A stretch of 64,000 nt of DNA from assembly GCA_027487845.1 (NCBI GenBank), contig JAIYCV010000023.1, forward strand, positions 124,001 to 188,000, given 5' to 3'. This DNA comes from Flammeovirgaceae bacterium (GTDB taxonomy: Bacteria > Bacteroidota > Bacteroidia > Cytophagales > Cyclobacteriaceae). Shown here piece after piece: positions 17,391-25,972 of the stretch (positions within the stretch are counted from its first letter, which is position 1; each line of letters opens with the position of its first letter). The translations under genes and the position numbers were made by a program. A model generated the notes under the pieces. It saw only the letters and a list, made by a program, of their open reading frames with translations, was not told the origin of the DNA and did no database searches.

Positions 17391-17464
17391 CTCCTCCTTT
17401 TGGACTTGAACCAAAGACCCTCTGATTAACAGTCAGATGCTCTAACCAGCTGAGCTAAGGAGGA
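17391..17464 (-). tRNA. tRNA-Asn (anticodon GTT)
   Basis: A 74-base cloverleaf on the minus strand. Acceptor arms are TCCTCCT and AGGAGGA with discriminator G, the D arm contains AGCTCAGCTGGTTAGAGC, the anticodon stem/loop is TCTGA-CTGTTAA-TCAGA with GTT, and the T arm contains GGTTCAAGTCC. CCA is not encoded. The decayed restriction island lies on its 3' side. Confidence 0.95.
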
Positions 17465-17580
17465 ATTTGGGAGTGCAAACATACTGGTTTGTAGGTAAAA
17501 ATTCCAACCTAAATGCATTTTTTATCAAAACTATTATAAAACCTTTTTTAAGAAGCTCTCGTTTGTTTACTTTGTAATTA

Positions 17581-17590
17581 AAAGTACTTT
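17581..17590. promoter_or_regulatory. AAAGTACTTT palindrome, operator copy 1
   Basis: A 10-bp palindrome (TAAAAGTACTTTCT in context, 17579-17592) ending five bases before the ATG at 17595. It nearly matches the palindrome before creD (12 of 14 bases). Its position over the translation start suggests repression, probably by the winged-helix protein encoded in the operon. Confidence 0.5.
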
Positions 17591-17594
17591 CTAA

Positions 17595-18209
17595 ATGAGT
17601 AATAGTTATAAGGACGACTTAGAATCGATTCGCCAGTTAATGGATAGATCGGTAAAGTTTATTTCGTTAAGTGGCCTATCGGGTATCTTAGCTGGCATTT
17701 ATGCTTTGGCTGGAGCGGGATTGGCCTATTCGAGCCTACAATACAAATCGGTGGTAGATTATAGAACCAACTCGGTCCAACATCCTGCTGTCGTTCAAAA
17801 ATTGATAGTAATTGCTGCGGTTGTGCTGATCGCTTCCCTCGCTACTGGTTTTTTGCTTACTATACGAAAGTCTAAGCGCCAGGGCATAAAAATTAACCTA
17901 GCCAATACAAAGCGGCTGGCCATTAATCTGGCCATTCCCTTAGTTGCTGGCGGTATTTTTATATTAATTCTATTATCCAAAGGTCATTACGGAGTGGTTG
18001 CGCCTGCATCCTTAATTTTTTATGGATTAGCCTTAATCAACGCTAGCCCAAATCTATATGAAGAAGTACGTTACTTGGGTTATTGCGAAATAGTAGTTGG
18101 ATTAATCGCTGCTTACTTTTCAGGATGGGGGCTATTGTTCTGGGCAATTGGCTTCGGAGGCTTGCACGTAGTTTATGGAGCCGCTATGTACAGAAAGTAC
18201 GATGCATGA
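17595..18209 (+). CDS. Five-helix membrane protein, first gene of the creD operon
   Basis: 204 residues: a short soluble head (M-S-N-S-Y-K-D-D-L-E-S-I-R-Q-L-M-D-R) and five or six membrane helices. I do not recognise an enzyme family. Related proteins stand before a winged-helix regulator and creD in other Bacteroidota, as here. Its stop overlaps the regulator start (ATGA), so the two are translationally coupled. It could sense an envelope signal for the regulator; that is inference from gene order. Confidence 0.75.
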   Translation: MSNSYKDDLESIRQLMDRSVKFISLSGLSGILAGIYALAGAGLAYSSLQYKSVVDYRTNSVQHPAVVQKLIVIAAVVLIASLATGFLLTIRKSKRQGIKINLANTKRLAINLAIPLVAGGIFILILLSKGHYGVVAPASLIFYGLALINASPNLYEEVRYLGYCEIVVGLIAAYFSGWGLLFWAIGFGGLHVVYGAAMYRKYDA

Positions 18210-18508
18210 AAAACCCTTTCGAAAATTTAGATAAGGTACTAGAGCATAGAACGCGGCTTCAGATCATGTCTGTTTTGGTCGCGAACGAAAGTTATGACTT
18301 TACGGCACTCAAAGATCTACTAGCTGTAACGGACGGAAATTTAGCCACGAATATTAAAGCGTTAGGACGAGAAAAGTATATTGTTGCAACCAAGTCGTTC
18401 ATTCAAAATAAGCCAAATACCAGATATGAGGCCACAGAGAGAGGAAGAAGCTCATTTAAAAAGCATTTGGACGCCATGGAAGAATTGATAAAGCAACAAA
18501 AGAGCTAA
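18206..18508 (+). CDS. Winged-helix transcriptional regulator
   Basis: 100 residues from ATG 18206, which overlaps the preceding stop by four bases; the longer frame from 18083 runs inside the upstream gene and is not used. It has R-T-R-L-Q-I-M-S-V-L, then F-T-A-L-K-D-L-L, then T-D-G-N-L-A-T-N-I-K-A-L as recognition helix, and a wing ending T-R-Y-E-A-T-E-R-G. This is the MarR/PadR-like small family (HTH_34-type). It probably controls its own operon and creD through the AAAGTACTTT palindromes. Confidence 0.88.
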   Translation: MKNPFENLDKVLEHRTRLQIMSVLVANESYDFTALKDLLAVTDGNLATNIKALGREKYIVATKSFIQNKPNTRYEATERGRSSFKKHLDAMEELIKQQKS

Positions 18509-18534
18509 AAAAATTTACCTCTTAACTTTTAAAA

Positions 18535-18548
18535 TAAAAGTACTTTTA
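18535..18548. promoter_or_regulatory. TAAAAGTACTTTTA palindrome, operator copy 2
   Basis: A perfect 14-bp palindrome in the 52-base gap before creD, ending 12 bases upstream of ATG 18561. The core repeats the site before the first gene of the operon. Two near-identical palindromes in one small operon are best explained as binding sites of its winged-helix protein. Confidence 0.55.
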
Positions 18549-18560
18549 AATTTATAACAA

Positions 18561-19943
18561 ATGGAAACACAAAACACAAACAACCTGCTGGAAAAGTTTA
18601 ACAATTGGATGAAAGAGTCAATTTCAATCAAACTAGCGTCTATAGGACTTCTTGTATTGATTTTACTCGTTCCGTCATCTTGGATTCAATCATTAATGGA
18701 AGAACGGCAGGAGCGGGCCTTGTCGGTTACAGATGAGGTGGCCGATAAATGGGCGAGGGCGCAAACTATCACAGGGCCGGTGTTAGTGATTCCTTTTACC
18801 AAACGTGAAAAAATAGACAAAGGAAAGGATGGCATCGAGATTCGGGAATGGACGGAACGTGCTTTCTTTTTACCCGAAAAATTTTCATCCAACGGAAAGG
18901 TGAAACCTGAAAAGCTTCATAGAGGCATTTTTGATGTGGCGGTATACGAATCCAACATAGCTATTTCTGCCCTTTTTAAATTACCCGATTTTGAGAAATT
19001 AGGAGTTTCAGAAATGGATGTCCATTGGAAGGAATCTTCGTTTTTATTAGGGTTAAGCGACCTGCGTGGTATTAGCAGTAACCCAACGATTTTGGTTGGC
19101 GGAGCTGAGTTAACAGGGGAGCCGACCAATAACTTAGGGCTTTCTAAGCCCACCCAAAACAGTGAAAACGGTAATCGAGGAGTAGCCAATGAAAGGGGTA
19201 TACTTGTTAAATTACCTTGGTTAGTGAAGGATGACTTTAAGGGAGACGTGAAGGTAAACTTTCAATTGAGGGGAAGTTCGCAGTTGTTTTTTGCTCCAGT
19301 CGGAAAAACTACTCAAGTTTCGTTGGAAGGCCCTTGGCCAAATCCAAGTTTTGATGGCATGTTTCTACCAACAAAACGTGACATAACTGAATCAGGCTTT
19401 AAAGCCCAATGGAATATTCTTCATTACAACCGGCCGTTTTCCCAACAATGGATAGAAGGCGATCAAAATGTTTCTGATGCTAACTTTGGTGTCAAGTTTT
19501 TGATCCCAGTTGATCAATATCAAAAAAGCATACGCACCGCTAAATACGGGCAATTAATAATCTTATTAACCTTCATTGCGCTATTTATGGTTGAGATAAT
19601 GAAGAAAATATGGATTCACCCATTTCAATACATACTTATTGGTTCTGCATTGATCATCTACTATACCCTTTTAATTTCAGTGTCAGAGCACATTGGCTAC
19701 AACTTGGCTTACGCCCTATCAAGTTTAGCTACGGTAACTTTGATTAGCCTTTATTCGCTCACATTTTTGGAGACTAGGAAACTAACTGCTTTACTTAGCA
19801 CACTGTTAGTCTTCTTTTACAGTTTCATTTTTGTAATTATTCAACTTCAAGATTACTCACTTTTACTCGGAAGCATCGGCCTTTTCTTGATTATTTCTAT
19901 AGTGATGTATTTCTCTAAAAATGTAAAATGGTATAACGAATAA
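18561..19943 (+). CDS. creD: CreD-family inner-membrane protein
   Basis: 460 residues, normal CreD length. TM1 lies near residues 19-41, a large periplasmic domain follows (about 45-320), then a cluster of membrane helices (about 330-455). Recognisable pieces are A-Q-T-I-T-G-P-V-L-V-I-P-F near 73-85 and the Y-N-R-P-F-S-Q-Q-W stretch near 295. In Enterobacteria CreD belongs to the CreBC envelope-stress regulon; no creBC is visible here. The local winged-helix regulator probably replaces that control. Confidence 0.92.
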   Translation: METQNTNNLLEKFNNWMKESISIKLASIGLLVLILLVPSSWIQSLMEERQERALSVTDEVADKWARAQTITGPVLVIPFTKREKIDKGKDGIEIREWTERAFFLPEKFSSNGKVKPEKLHRGIFDVAVYESNIAISALFKLPDFEKLGVSEMDVHWKESSFLLGLSDLRGISSNPTILVGGAELTGEPTNNLGLSKPTQNSENGNRGVANERGILVKLPWLVKDDFKGDVKVNFQLRGSSQLFFAPVGKTTQVSLEGPWPNPSFDGMFLPTKRDITESGFKAQWNILHYNRPFSQQWIEGDQNVSDANFGVKFLIPVDQYQKSIRTAKYGQLIILLTFIALFMVEIMKKIWIHPFQYILIGSALIIYYTLLISVSEHIGYNLAYALSSLATVTLISLYSLTFLETRKLTALLSTLLVFFYSFIFVIIQLQDYSLLLGSIGLFLIISIVMYFSKNVKWYNE

Positions 19944-19945
19944 CA

Positions 19946-19982
19946 CCAAAAAAAATAGGCCTCGTGATTTGAGGCCTATTTT
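19946..19982. terminator. Bidirectional intrinsic terminator between creD and pruA
   Basis: Stem AATAGGCCTC (19954-19963) with GAGGCCTATT (19971-19980) and a 7-base loop. The minus-strand transcript of pruA meets a strong T run (complement of 19948-19955); the creD transcript meets only TTTT. Confidence 0.85.
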
Positions 19983-19997
19983 GCTTTCCAGCTAAAA

Positions 19998-21629
19998 TTA
20001 TTCTTTATCCAAAAATGGATAACGATAATCGGTGGGTGTTACAAAGGTCTCTTTGATTGTTCTGAGGGACGTCCAACGAAGTAAATTCACTTTCGCTCCC
20101 GCCTTGTCGTTAGTTCCGCTTCCCCTGGCACCGCCAAAGGGCTGCTGACCAACTACTGCTCCTGTGGGCTTGTCGTTGATATAAAAATTACCTGCCGAGT
20201 TCCTGAGCTTCTGTGTAGCCAACTCAATCGCATAGCGGTCGCGGGAAATGATGGAGCCCGTCAGCGCATAAGGAGACGTGCTATCTACCAACTCGAGCGT
20301 TTGTTCGAAGTTCTCGGTGTGATAGACATAAATAGTGACGACTGGACCAAAAATCTCTTCGCACATGGTTAGGGAAGATGGATCTTTGCTGACAATGATG
20401 GTAGGTTCAATAAAGTAACCTTTCGATTTATCATACTTACCACCAGCAATAATTTCGTTAAGCGGATTTTGTCTCGCTTTTTCAATGTAGTCGGCAATTC
20501 TATCAAACGCTTTTTCGTCAATCACCGCATTGATAAAGTTTCCGAAATCTTCTGTTGGCCCTATTTTAAAACTTTTGATGTCTTCCAACACGTATTGCAT
20601 TACCTCTTCCCAGATGTTGGATGGGATGTAGCAGCGCGATGCCGCAGAACATTTTTGCCCCTGGTATTCAAATGCTCCACGGCTGATGGCTGTTGAAACT
20701 TCCTTTGGATTTGCACTCTTATGTGCCACTATAAAATCTTTGCCACCCGTTTCGCCCACAATTCTTGGATATGAGCGGTACTTATGGATGTTTTGCCCAA
20801 TGGTTTTCCACATGTTTTGAAACACAGCAGTGCTTCCTGTAAAGTGAATGCCAGCAAATTCTTTGTGATTGAAAATATAATTGCCAGCCGTTGGGCCATC
20901 TACGTATATCAAGTTAATAACGCCATCAGGCAGTCCCGCTTCTTTTAGTATTTTCATGAAAACCTGAGCGGAATAAATTTGTGTGTAGGCTGGCTTCCAA
21001 ACCACGGTATTGCCCATTAACGCCATGCATGCAGGTAGGTTGCCACCAATCGCTGTAAAGTTGAACGGGGTTACTGCAAACGTAAATCCTTCCAAGGGTC
21101 TGTATTCAAGCCGATTCCAACTACCCGGTGCTGATTCGGGCTGCTCACGGTAAATTTCCCCCATGAAATGAACGTTGAAGCGCAAAAAGTCAATCAATTC
21201 GCAAGCGGCATCAATTTCAGCTTGGTAGGCATTCTTCGATTGCCCCAACATAGTAGCAGCGTTCATGATAAAACGATATGGGCCCGCTAATAAATCAGCC
21301 GCTTTTAAGAATATGCTAGCTCTGTTTTCCCATAATAAATTTGACCATAACTCTTTCGCACCTAATGCGGCATTTACGGCCTGTTCTACATGCGTAACAT
21401 CACCTTCATAGAAATAGCCAAGTAGATGCTTATGATCGTGCGGAGGCGCAATCACCTTTTTATTTTCTGTTCGCACTTCTTCATCACCGATGTACATAGG
21501 TATATCTACTATCGTGGCGCGTGCCTCTTCTAATGCTTTTTTTAGGGCTGCACGCTCTTTCGAGCCGGGCGCATAAGAAAGAACAGGTTCATTTTTTGGG
21601 CTTGGGATAGAGAAAAATCCAGTAGACAT
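19998..21629 (-). CDS. pruA: 1-pyrroline-5-carboxylate dehydrogenase
   Basis: 543 residues, the length of the stand-alone bacterial/mitochondrial-type P5C dehydrogenase. The aldehyde dehydrogenase core has E293 (V-G-E-T-G-G-K-D) and nucleophile C327 (Q-G-Q-K-C-S-A-A-S-R). The C-terminal P-F-G-G-A-R-G-S-G-T-N-D-K-A-G is typical. It oxidises glutamate semialdehyde to glutamate with NAD+ in proline breakdown. No proline dehydrogenase lies beside it. Confidence 0.95.
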   Translation of the reverse strand: MSTGFFSIPSPKNEPVLSYAPGSKERAALKKALEEARATIVDIPMYIGDEEVRTENKKVIAPPHDHKHLLGYFYEGDVTHVEQAVNAALGAKELWSNLLWENRASIFLKAADLLAGPYRFIMNAATMLGQSKNAYQAEIDAACELIDFLRFNVHFMGEIYREQPESAPGSWNRLEYRPLEGFTFAVTPFNFTAIGGNLPACMALMGNTVVWKPAYTQIYSAQVFMKILKEAGLPDGVINLIYVDGPTAGNYIFNHKEFAGIHFTGSTAVFQNMWKTIGQNIHKYRSYPRIVGETGGKDFIVAHKSANPKEVSTAISRGAFEYQGQKCSAASRCYIPSNIWEEVMQYVLEDIKSFKIGPTEDFGNFINAVIDEKAFDRIADYIEKARQNPLNEIIAGGKYDKSKGYFIEPTIIVSKDPSSLTMCEEIFGPVVTIYVYHTENFEQTLELVDSTSPYALTGSIISRDRYAIELATQKLRNSAGNFYINDKPTGAVVGQQPFGGARGSGTNDKAGAKVNLLRWTSLRTIKETFVTPTDYRYPFLDKE

Positions 21630-21667
21630 GTTGCTAAATTTAAAGATTTAAGATTTCATATTCGTTG

Positions 21668-22366
21668 CTAGAGAATGGTCGTCAATTCATTTAATGAGCG
21701 GATTTCATAAGTCACGTTTTCATTATGACTAACGCCAGTAGGATTAAGATAAACAGCGTCTATGGCGGCATTCTTCGCACCACCAATATCAGTTATTAAA
21801 TTATCGCCAATCATTATAGCTTGATGAGATAGAATGCCTTCCTTATCAAGAGCATAATGAAAAATTTCTTTTGCCGGTTTTTTGTATCCTGCCTTTTGCG
21901 AAGTTACTACTTCCTGAAAATATTTTTCGATTCCGCTGCTTTGCAACTTGGTGCTTTGAATTTCATCAAAGCCGTTGGTGATTATGTACATAGGATAGTT
22001 TTTAGAGGAAAGATACTCTAGAACTATGCCTGCGCTTGGCATTAAATTTTTCTTTTTTGGAGACACGTTTACGTAGTCATCGGATAGCTTAAGTGACATT
22101 TCGTAGTGATTTACCCCAAACTCTTTTAATATGCGGTCAAATCTTTCGAATCGGATTACATCTCGATGAATTTCTCCGCGATCATAACGATCCCACAAAT
22201 TAGTGTTGATTACATTGAAAGAAGTATGAAAATCATGGAAAGAGGATACACCAAAATTATTTAGCTCATAACTATGATACAACTCTAGGAGTGCTTCCTT
22301 GCAATTCGTTTCGTAATCCCACAGTGTATGGTCGAGGTCAAAGAATACGCAAGAGTAAAGCGGCAT
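21668..22366 (-). CDS. HAD-family hydrolase, YjjG-type nucleotidase
   Basis: 232 residues. Motif I is F-F-D10-L-D12-H-T-L-W, motif II I-T-N-G-F-D-E, motif III K-K-P-A-K-E-I-F, motif IV I-G-D-N-L-I-T-D-I-G-G-A. The overall pattern and length match YjjG-like pyrimidine nucleotidases that clear non-canonical nucleotides. It starts three bases after the ArsR-type gene stops, so the two are one unit. Substrate is inferred from family. Confidence 0.88.
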   Translation of the reverse strand: MPLYSCVFFDLDHTLWDYETNCKEALLELYHSYELNNFGVSSFHDFHTSFNVINTNLWDRYDRGEIHRDVIRFERFDRILKEFGVNHYEMSLKLSDDYVNVSPKKKNLMPSAGIVLEYLSSKNYPMYIITNGFDEIQSTKLQSSGIEKYFQEVVTSQKAGYKKPAKEIFHYALDKEGILSHQAIMIGDNLITDIGGAKNAAIDAVYLNPTGVSHNENVTYEIRSLNELTTIL

Positions 22367-22369
22367 AAA

Positions 22370-22756
22370 TCAGAACTGTGACAAAGGTTTAATTTTGAGT
22401 TTATACAATGCTAAATCGCGATTTGTATAAAGTGTTTTGAATAACTGTTGATCCTGACTGAGAACAGGATCTCGCATCAAAAATTGAAGTATCAGCTTGA
22501 TGATGTCATACACTTCGTCTTTTAGATGATAAAATACCCATTGGTTGAGCTTTCGCGAAGACAGAATGCCAGCATTTTTCAGGTATACTAAATGGCGGGA
22601 GGTTTTGGTTTGGGTGAACTCTAAGATTCGCTCTAAATCGGTGATACACATTTCGCCATTGGTAAAGATCAAGTTCAATATGCGAAGTCTGGAAATATCG
22701 GAACAGGCGAGAAATATCTGGGCTCCAGGCTCTATATTGAAGTGTTTTAGGCGCAT
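22370..22756 (-). CDS. ArsR-family transcriptional regulator
   Basis: 128 residues with a classical ArsR winged helix: S-D-I-S-R-L-R-I-L near 19-27, then C-I-T-D-L-E-R-I-L and T-Q-T-K-T-S-R-H-L-V-Y-L recognition helix. There is no paired-Cys metal site of the ArsR/SmtB kind (a C-x-C is absent), so the signal may be something other than a metal. It is cotranscribed with the HAD gene. Confidence 0.9.
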   Translation of the reverse strand: MRLKHFNIEPGAQIFLACSDISRLRILNLIFTNGEMCITDLERILEFTQTKTSRHLVYLKNAGILSSRKLNQWVFYHLKDEVYDIIKLILQFLMRDPVLSQDQQLFKTLYTNRDLALYKLKIKPLSQF

Positions 22757-22856
22757 TTAAAAATACTTGCTGCAAGATAGGAAAAACTCCCTTCGAGATA
22801 CATCTGAACTTGATTCCAGTGATTATTTGACCTAAATCTCTATCTTTGAAAATTAA

Positions 22857-23498
22857 ATGAATGAATTGACCCGCTTGACGAAAATTGCTGCCGTTGTTTT
22901 TGTACTCCTATTATCGAGCGCGGGTTCAGTTTTCGCTCAAAATCAAAAACGCATAATTCAATTATCGGGAATTATTCTAGGGCCAGATAGTATGTCGGTA
23001 GTACCAGGAGCCCATATTTATGTTCCAAAAGCGGGGCGAGGCACCACCTCCAACCGGACAGGCTTTTTTTCCCTCCCTGTCTTGGTAGGCGATAGCGTAG
23101 TGGTCTCTTTCGTGGGTTACGAGCGGCAACACTACATCGTCCCGAAAAATGCAAATGAATTTCACACGGTAATAGTTGAAATGATTGAAGACGCTACTTT
23201 TCTAAAAGAAATAACGGTTATGCCTTTTCCTACGGAGGAGGTATTTAAGGAGGCAGTATTGGCAATGAACATACCCTTGGACGATAACGGCATCGATAAA
23301 AGAAATTTGAATTCCGAGTTGATGGAGCTCATGTTGCGCACTACGCCCATGGACGGATCGGCCAATTATCGCTACTACATGGATCAATATCCAGGGTCTA
23401 TCAACGATAAATTTAGTGCTCGCACCAATCCTTTCTTGAATGTTTTCAATTGGGTCAATTTTATCAGGCAGCTAAAGAAAGATCGAAAAAACAGGTAA
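22857..23498 (+). CDS. Exported protein with a carboxypeptidase-regulatory-like domain
   Basis: 213 residues. A signal peptide ends near V-F-A-Q (residues 1-28). A CarboxypepD_reg-like beta-sandwich follows (about 34-110), with the usual G-x-x-x-S-N-R-T-G-F-F-S-L-P-V and V-S-F-V-G-Y-E segments. The C-terminal half is helical and unassigned. Such domains are common in Bacteroidota surface proteins, but no TonB-dependent barrel follows. A TATCTTTG box (22841-22848) ends eight bases before the ATG, suggesting a very short leader. Confidence 0.8.
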   Translation: MNELTRLTKIAAVVFVLLLSSAGSVFAQNQKRIIQLSGIILGPDSMSVVPGAHIYVPKAGRGTTSNRTGFFSLPVLVGDSVVVSFVGYERQHYIVPKNANEFHTVIVEMIEDATFLKEITVMPFPTEEVFKEAVLAMNIPLDDNGIDKRNLNSELMELMLRTTPMDGSANYRYYMDQYPGSINDKFSARTNPFLNVFNWVNFIRQLKKDRKNR

Positions 23499-23509
23499 AT
23501 CGCCCGCTT

Positions 23510-24274
23510 TTACTTTCCGTAGATCTCGTTCAGTATTCCCGCCAGGCGGATTCCGGCTTTTAAAATACGTTCTCTTACCAGTGAAAAATTCTTGTACGGA
23601 TACTTAAAAGATAAATTACCGTCACCGATCGCATACACCGCTTTTCGTACACTCATTGATTCGTTTGCCCAATCGCGTACGCTCGCTTTTTGATACTTAG
23701 CGATTTCGATGGCATCGGGCTCATTAAGCGATTGAGCGAGCTCGGTGTAGCTAAGTCGTGTGTCATCAATCATGTCGCTATCCCAAACACGGTGGAGGTT
23801 CGATTCATTTCTAAACCATTTTACTTTTACTTTATTACCACCTTGGTCATCGCAGCAACCAACGTGCAATGGCTGGTGAATATCTCCCACCAGGTGCACC
23901 AGCATTTTTATATGCTCACTTTCCTGTTTTGATGTCAGCGTATGTGTTTTAAGTTCTTTCACAATTCGTTCGATGGTCATTATTACATCGCCATTCGGAT
24001 TCTTGATGGACTGGTCATAGGTCTGCCCATCTGGAATCGTTACCCAATGCCAATCGGAGGTATAATTGTAAGTAGAATCTGATTTGATCTCGTCCATCCA
24101 GGTGCTCACCATGGCGAGCGATTCTTGTTGGAGTATTTTCTTTACTCTTTTCTTTGCTTTTGCGTTTAAATAATGTTCGGCAATCCAGCCAGTTGCACGA
24201 TGACCAGTGACACCCCAAGCGAATGACGGAACTGTGATGATTGTAAATACGAAACAAGCAACTAATTTTTTCAT
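23510..24274 (-). CDS. Secreted S1/P1 nuclease
   Basis: 254 residues. The signal peptide is predicted to end after A19, leaving Trp20 as N terminus; in S1/P1 enzymes the N-terminal Trp ligates zinc. Other zinc ligands are visible: H25 (G-V-T-G-H), D-W-H near 78, H-L-V-G-D-I-H-Q-P-L-H, and N-L-H-R-V-W-D. It degrades single-stranded nucleic acid outside the cytoplasm, presumably for phosphate or nucleoside uptake. It ends convergently with the upstream gene, 11 bases apart. Confidence 0.93.
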   Translation of the reverse strand: MKKLVACFVFTIITVPSFAWGVTGHRATGWIAEHYLNAKAKKRVKKILQQESLAMVSTWMDEIKSDSTYNYTSDWHWVTIPDGQTYDQSIKNPNGDVIMTIERIVKELKTHTLTSKQESEHIKMLVHLVGDIHQPLHVGCCDDQGGNKVKVKWFRNESNLHRVWDSDMIDDTRLSYTELAQSLNEPDAIEIAKYQKASVRDWANESMSVRKAVYAIGDGNLSFKYPYKNFSLVRERILKAGIRLAGILNEIYGK

Positions 24275-24368
24275 GCGTAATTTTGATTGTATTTCTGCAA
24301 TATCTAATTAATTGAATCATTTGCCATTTCTTATCCAGTTAATTAAAGTTTAAATTTGATAGCCGTTT

Positions 24369-25157
24369 ATGGAAAAGACATTAAAACTCTCTGCAATTTT
24401 GATAGCTAATCAGCTAGATATCAAGGCAATTAAGTCTTTTTTTGACATTAAGCCATTTGCCGATACTTCTACCGAATTGCTGTATAGTTTTGGAAACGAT
24501 CGGTACCATTACTACTTCAATTATGGGGTGGTTGTGTTTGCTGGGTATTCGGAGGAGGAGATCACGTTAGCTGTAAAGTCAGTGCAAAATTATATGCGCA
24601 ATCCTGTACTATCTTGGTTGCGTGACGATCATGAAATTAGCGTGGTACCGAATAGCGAAATGGCGTTTGAATTTGATCAGCTGATTGTGGACCATCTTGA
24701 TCCGAAAGTGGTGCGGATTGCCATGTTTAACTTGGCTCAGTCTGTGGCATTAGATCAATATCATGCCGTTTCCGAGAATTTGTTGACAGAAATCAAAGGG
24801 TTTACTCGTGACCTTGAACATACTGGCAAGCTGAATATCAGTAGAAAAAACATGCTTAAATTTATAGGCAAGGCGTTAAACACCCAAAATGACATTGCTG
24901 ACAATATTTATATTTTTGACGCCCCAGAACTCGTTTGGGATGACGAATACCTCGACTCGCTGCACAAGGGCCTCATGAAACACTTTGACCTGCGCGTGCG
25001 TTTTAGTGAAATTGAATATACGTTGCGTATCATTGAAGATAACCTCAGTGTATTTAGAGAAATCAGCCAGCATCGCGAAAGCAATATTTTGGAATGGATT
25101 GTAATTATGTTGATTTTGGTAGAGGTGCTTAACCTATTGATCACAAAGCTATTTTAA
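24369..25157 (+). CDS. RMD1/YagE-family (DUF155) protein with C-terminal membrane anchor
   Basis: 262 residues. A DUF155 domain spans most of the protein (for example F-D-A-P-E-L-V-W-D-D-E-Y-L followed by a helical region with R-F-S-E-I-E-Y-T-L-R-I-I-E-D-N-L), and a single membrane helix ends the protein (about 240-262). Eukaryotic RMD1 homologues are organellar membrane proteins; the biochemical role is unknown. Its stop overlaps the next start by one base (TAATG), so it is tied to the peptidase and ligase genes that follow. Confidence 0.88.
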   Translation: MEKTLKLSAILIANQLDIKAIKSFFDIKPFADTSTELLYSFGNDRYHYYFNYGVVVFAGYSEEEITLAVKSVQNYMRNPVLSWLRDDHEISVVPNSEMAFEFDQLIVDHLDPKVVRIAMFNLAQSVALDQYHAVSENLLTEIKGFTRDLEHTGKLNISRKNMLKFIGKALNTQNDIADNIYIFDAPELVWDDEYLDSLHKGLMKHFDLRVRFSEIEYTLRIIEDNLSVFREISQHRESNILEWIVIMLILVEVLNLLITKLF

Positions 25158-25882
25158 TGACTTCTGAGATTCCCAATCGACCCGCTATTTTTTTAAATTT
25201 TGATATTAAGGCGCAGCCTGATGAAGTTACGTGTGGGCCAACTTGCCTTCATGCCCTCTATGAATACTACCATGACCCAATTACGCTAAAGCAGGTAATT
25301 GAGGAGGTAAAGCCACTGAAATCGGGGGGCACTTTAGCCGTTATGTTGGGCAATCATGCATTGAAGAAAGGCTACCGGGCATCCATCTACACCTATAATC
25401 TTAATGTTTTTGATCCTACTTGGTTTGCCGTTCCAAAGAAAATGGCCGATAACCTGAAACGGCAGATGAAATACAAATTGAATAGTAGGAAGCTGCAAGC
25501 TGCATCCAAGGCATATATTAAATTTGTGGAGTCGGGAGGGGAAATCTTCCAGAGTGAGCTGAACGAAGAACTAATTCGGGGCTATTTGAAAAGGTCAGTT
25601 CCTATACTTACTGGGCTAAGCGCAACTTATCTTTATGGAACACCCAGAGAAGTACCCGCTACTAATAAGTACGATAGCGTTAAAGGCGAACCCGCTGGCC
25701 ACTTTGTTGTAATAAACGGTTATGATGAAATATCAAATCAGGTATACGTGGCCGATCCACTTAACCCAAATCCATTGAAGAGCCAGTATTATAGCGTAAA
25801 TTTTAATCGGCTCATCAATAGTATCATGTTGGGTATCGTTACCTATGATGCAAATTTATTAGTGATAGAACCTAAAAAGTAA
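25157..25882 (+). CDS. C39/papain-like cysteine peptidase
   Basis: 241 residues. The catalytic set is visible: Cys26 in D-E-V-T-C-G-P-T-C, His182 in A-G-H-F-V-V-I-N-G-Y, Asp200 in V-A-D-P. The N-terminal part matches C39-like folds that bind an extended peptide. There is no transporter fusion and no signal peptide, so it acts in the cytoplasm. Coupled to the DUF155 gene and followed by two amidoligase genes, it could trim or condense a peptide made by them. The product is not known. Confidence 0.85.
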   Translation: MTSEIPNRPAIFLNFDIKAQPDEVTCGPTCLHALYEYYHDPITLKQVIEEVKPLKSGGTLAVMLGNHALKKGYRASIYTYNLNVFDPTWFAVPKKMADNLKRQMKYKLNSRKLQAASKAYIKFVESGGEIFQSELNEELIRGYLKRSVPILTGLSATYLYGTPREVPATNKYDSVKGEPAGHFVVINGYDEISNQVYVADPLNPNPLKSQYYSVNFNRLINSIMLGIVTYDANLLVIEPKK

Positions 25883-25972
25883 TTAGTAAAAAGAACGTCT
25901 GTTTGAAAAGCGAAACGAAATCTATCAAACTAAATTGGCTAATCGAACACAAATCAACTTACGAATGTTTCA

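Noticed and set aside
22822..22848. TTTG near 22826 with TATCTTTG at 22841 as a full promoter
   Set aside because: The spacing is only about 11 bases, too short for a Bacteroidota -33/-7 pair; only the -7 box is plausible.
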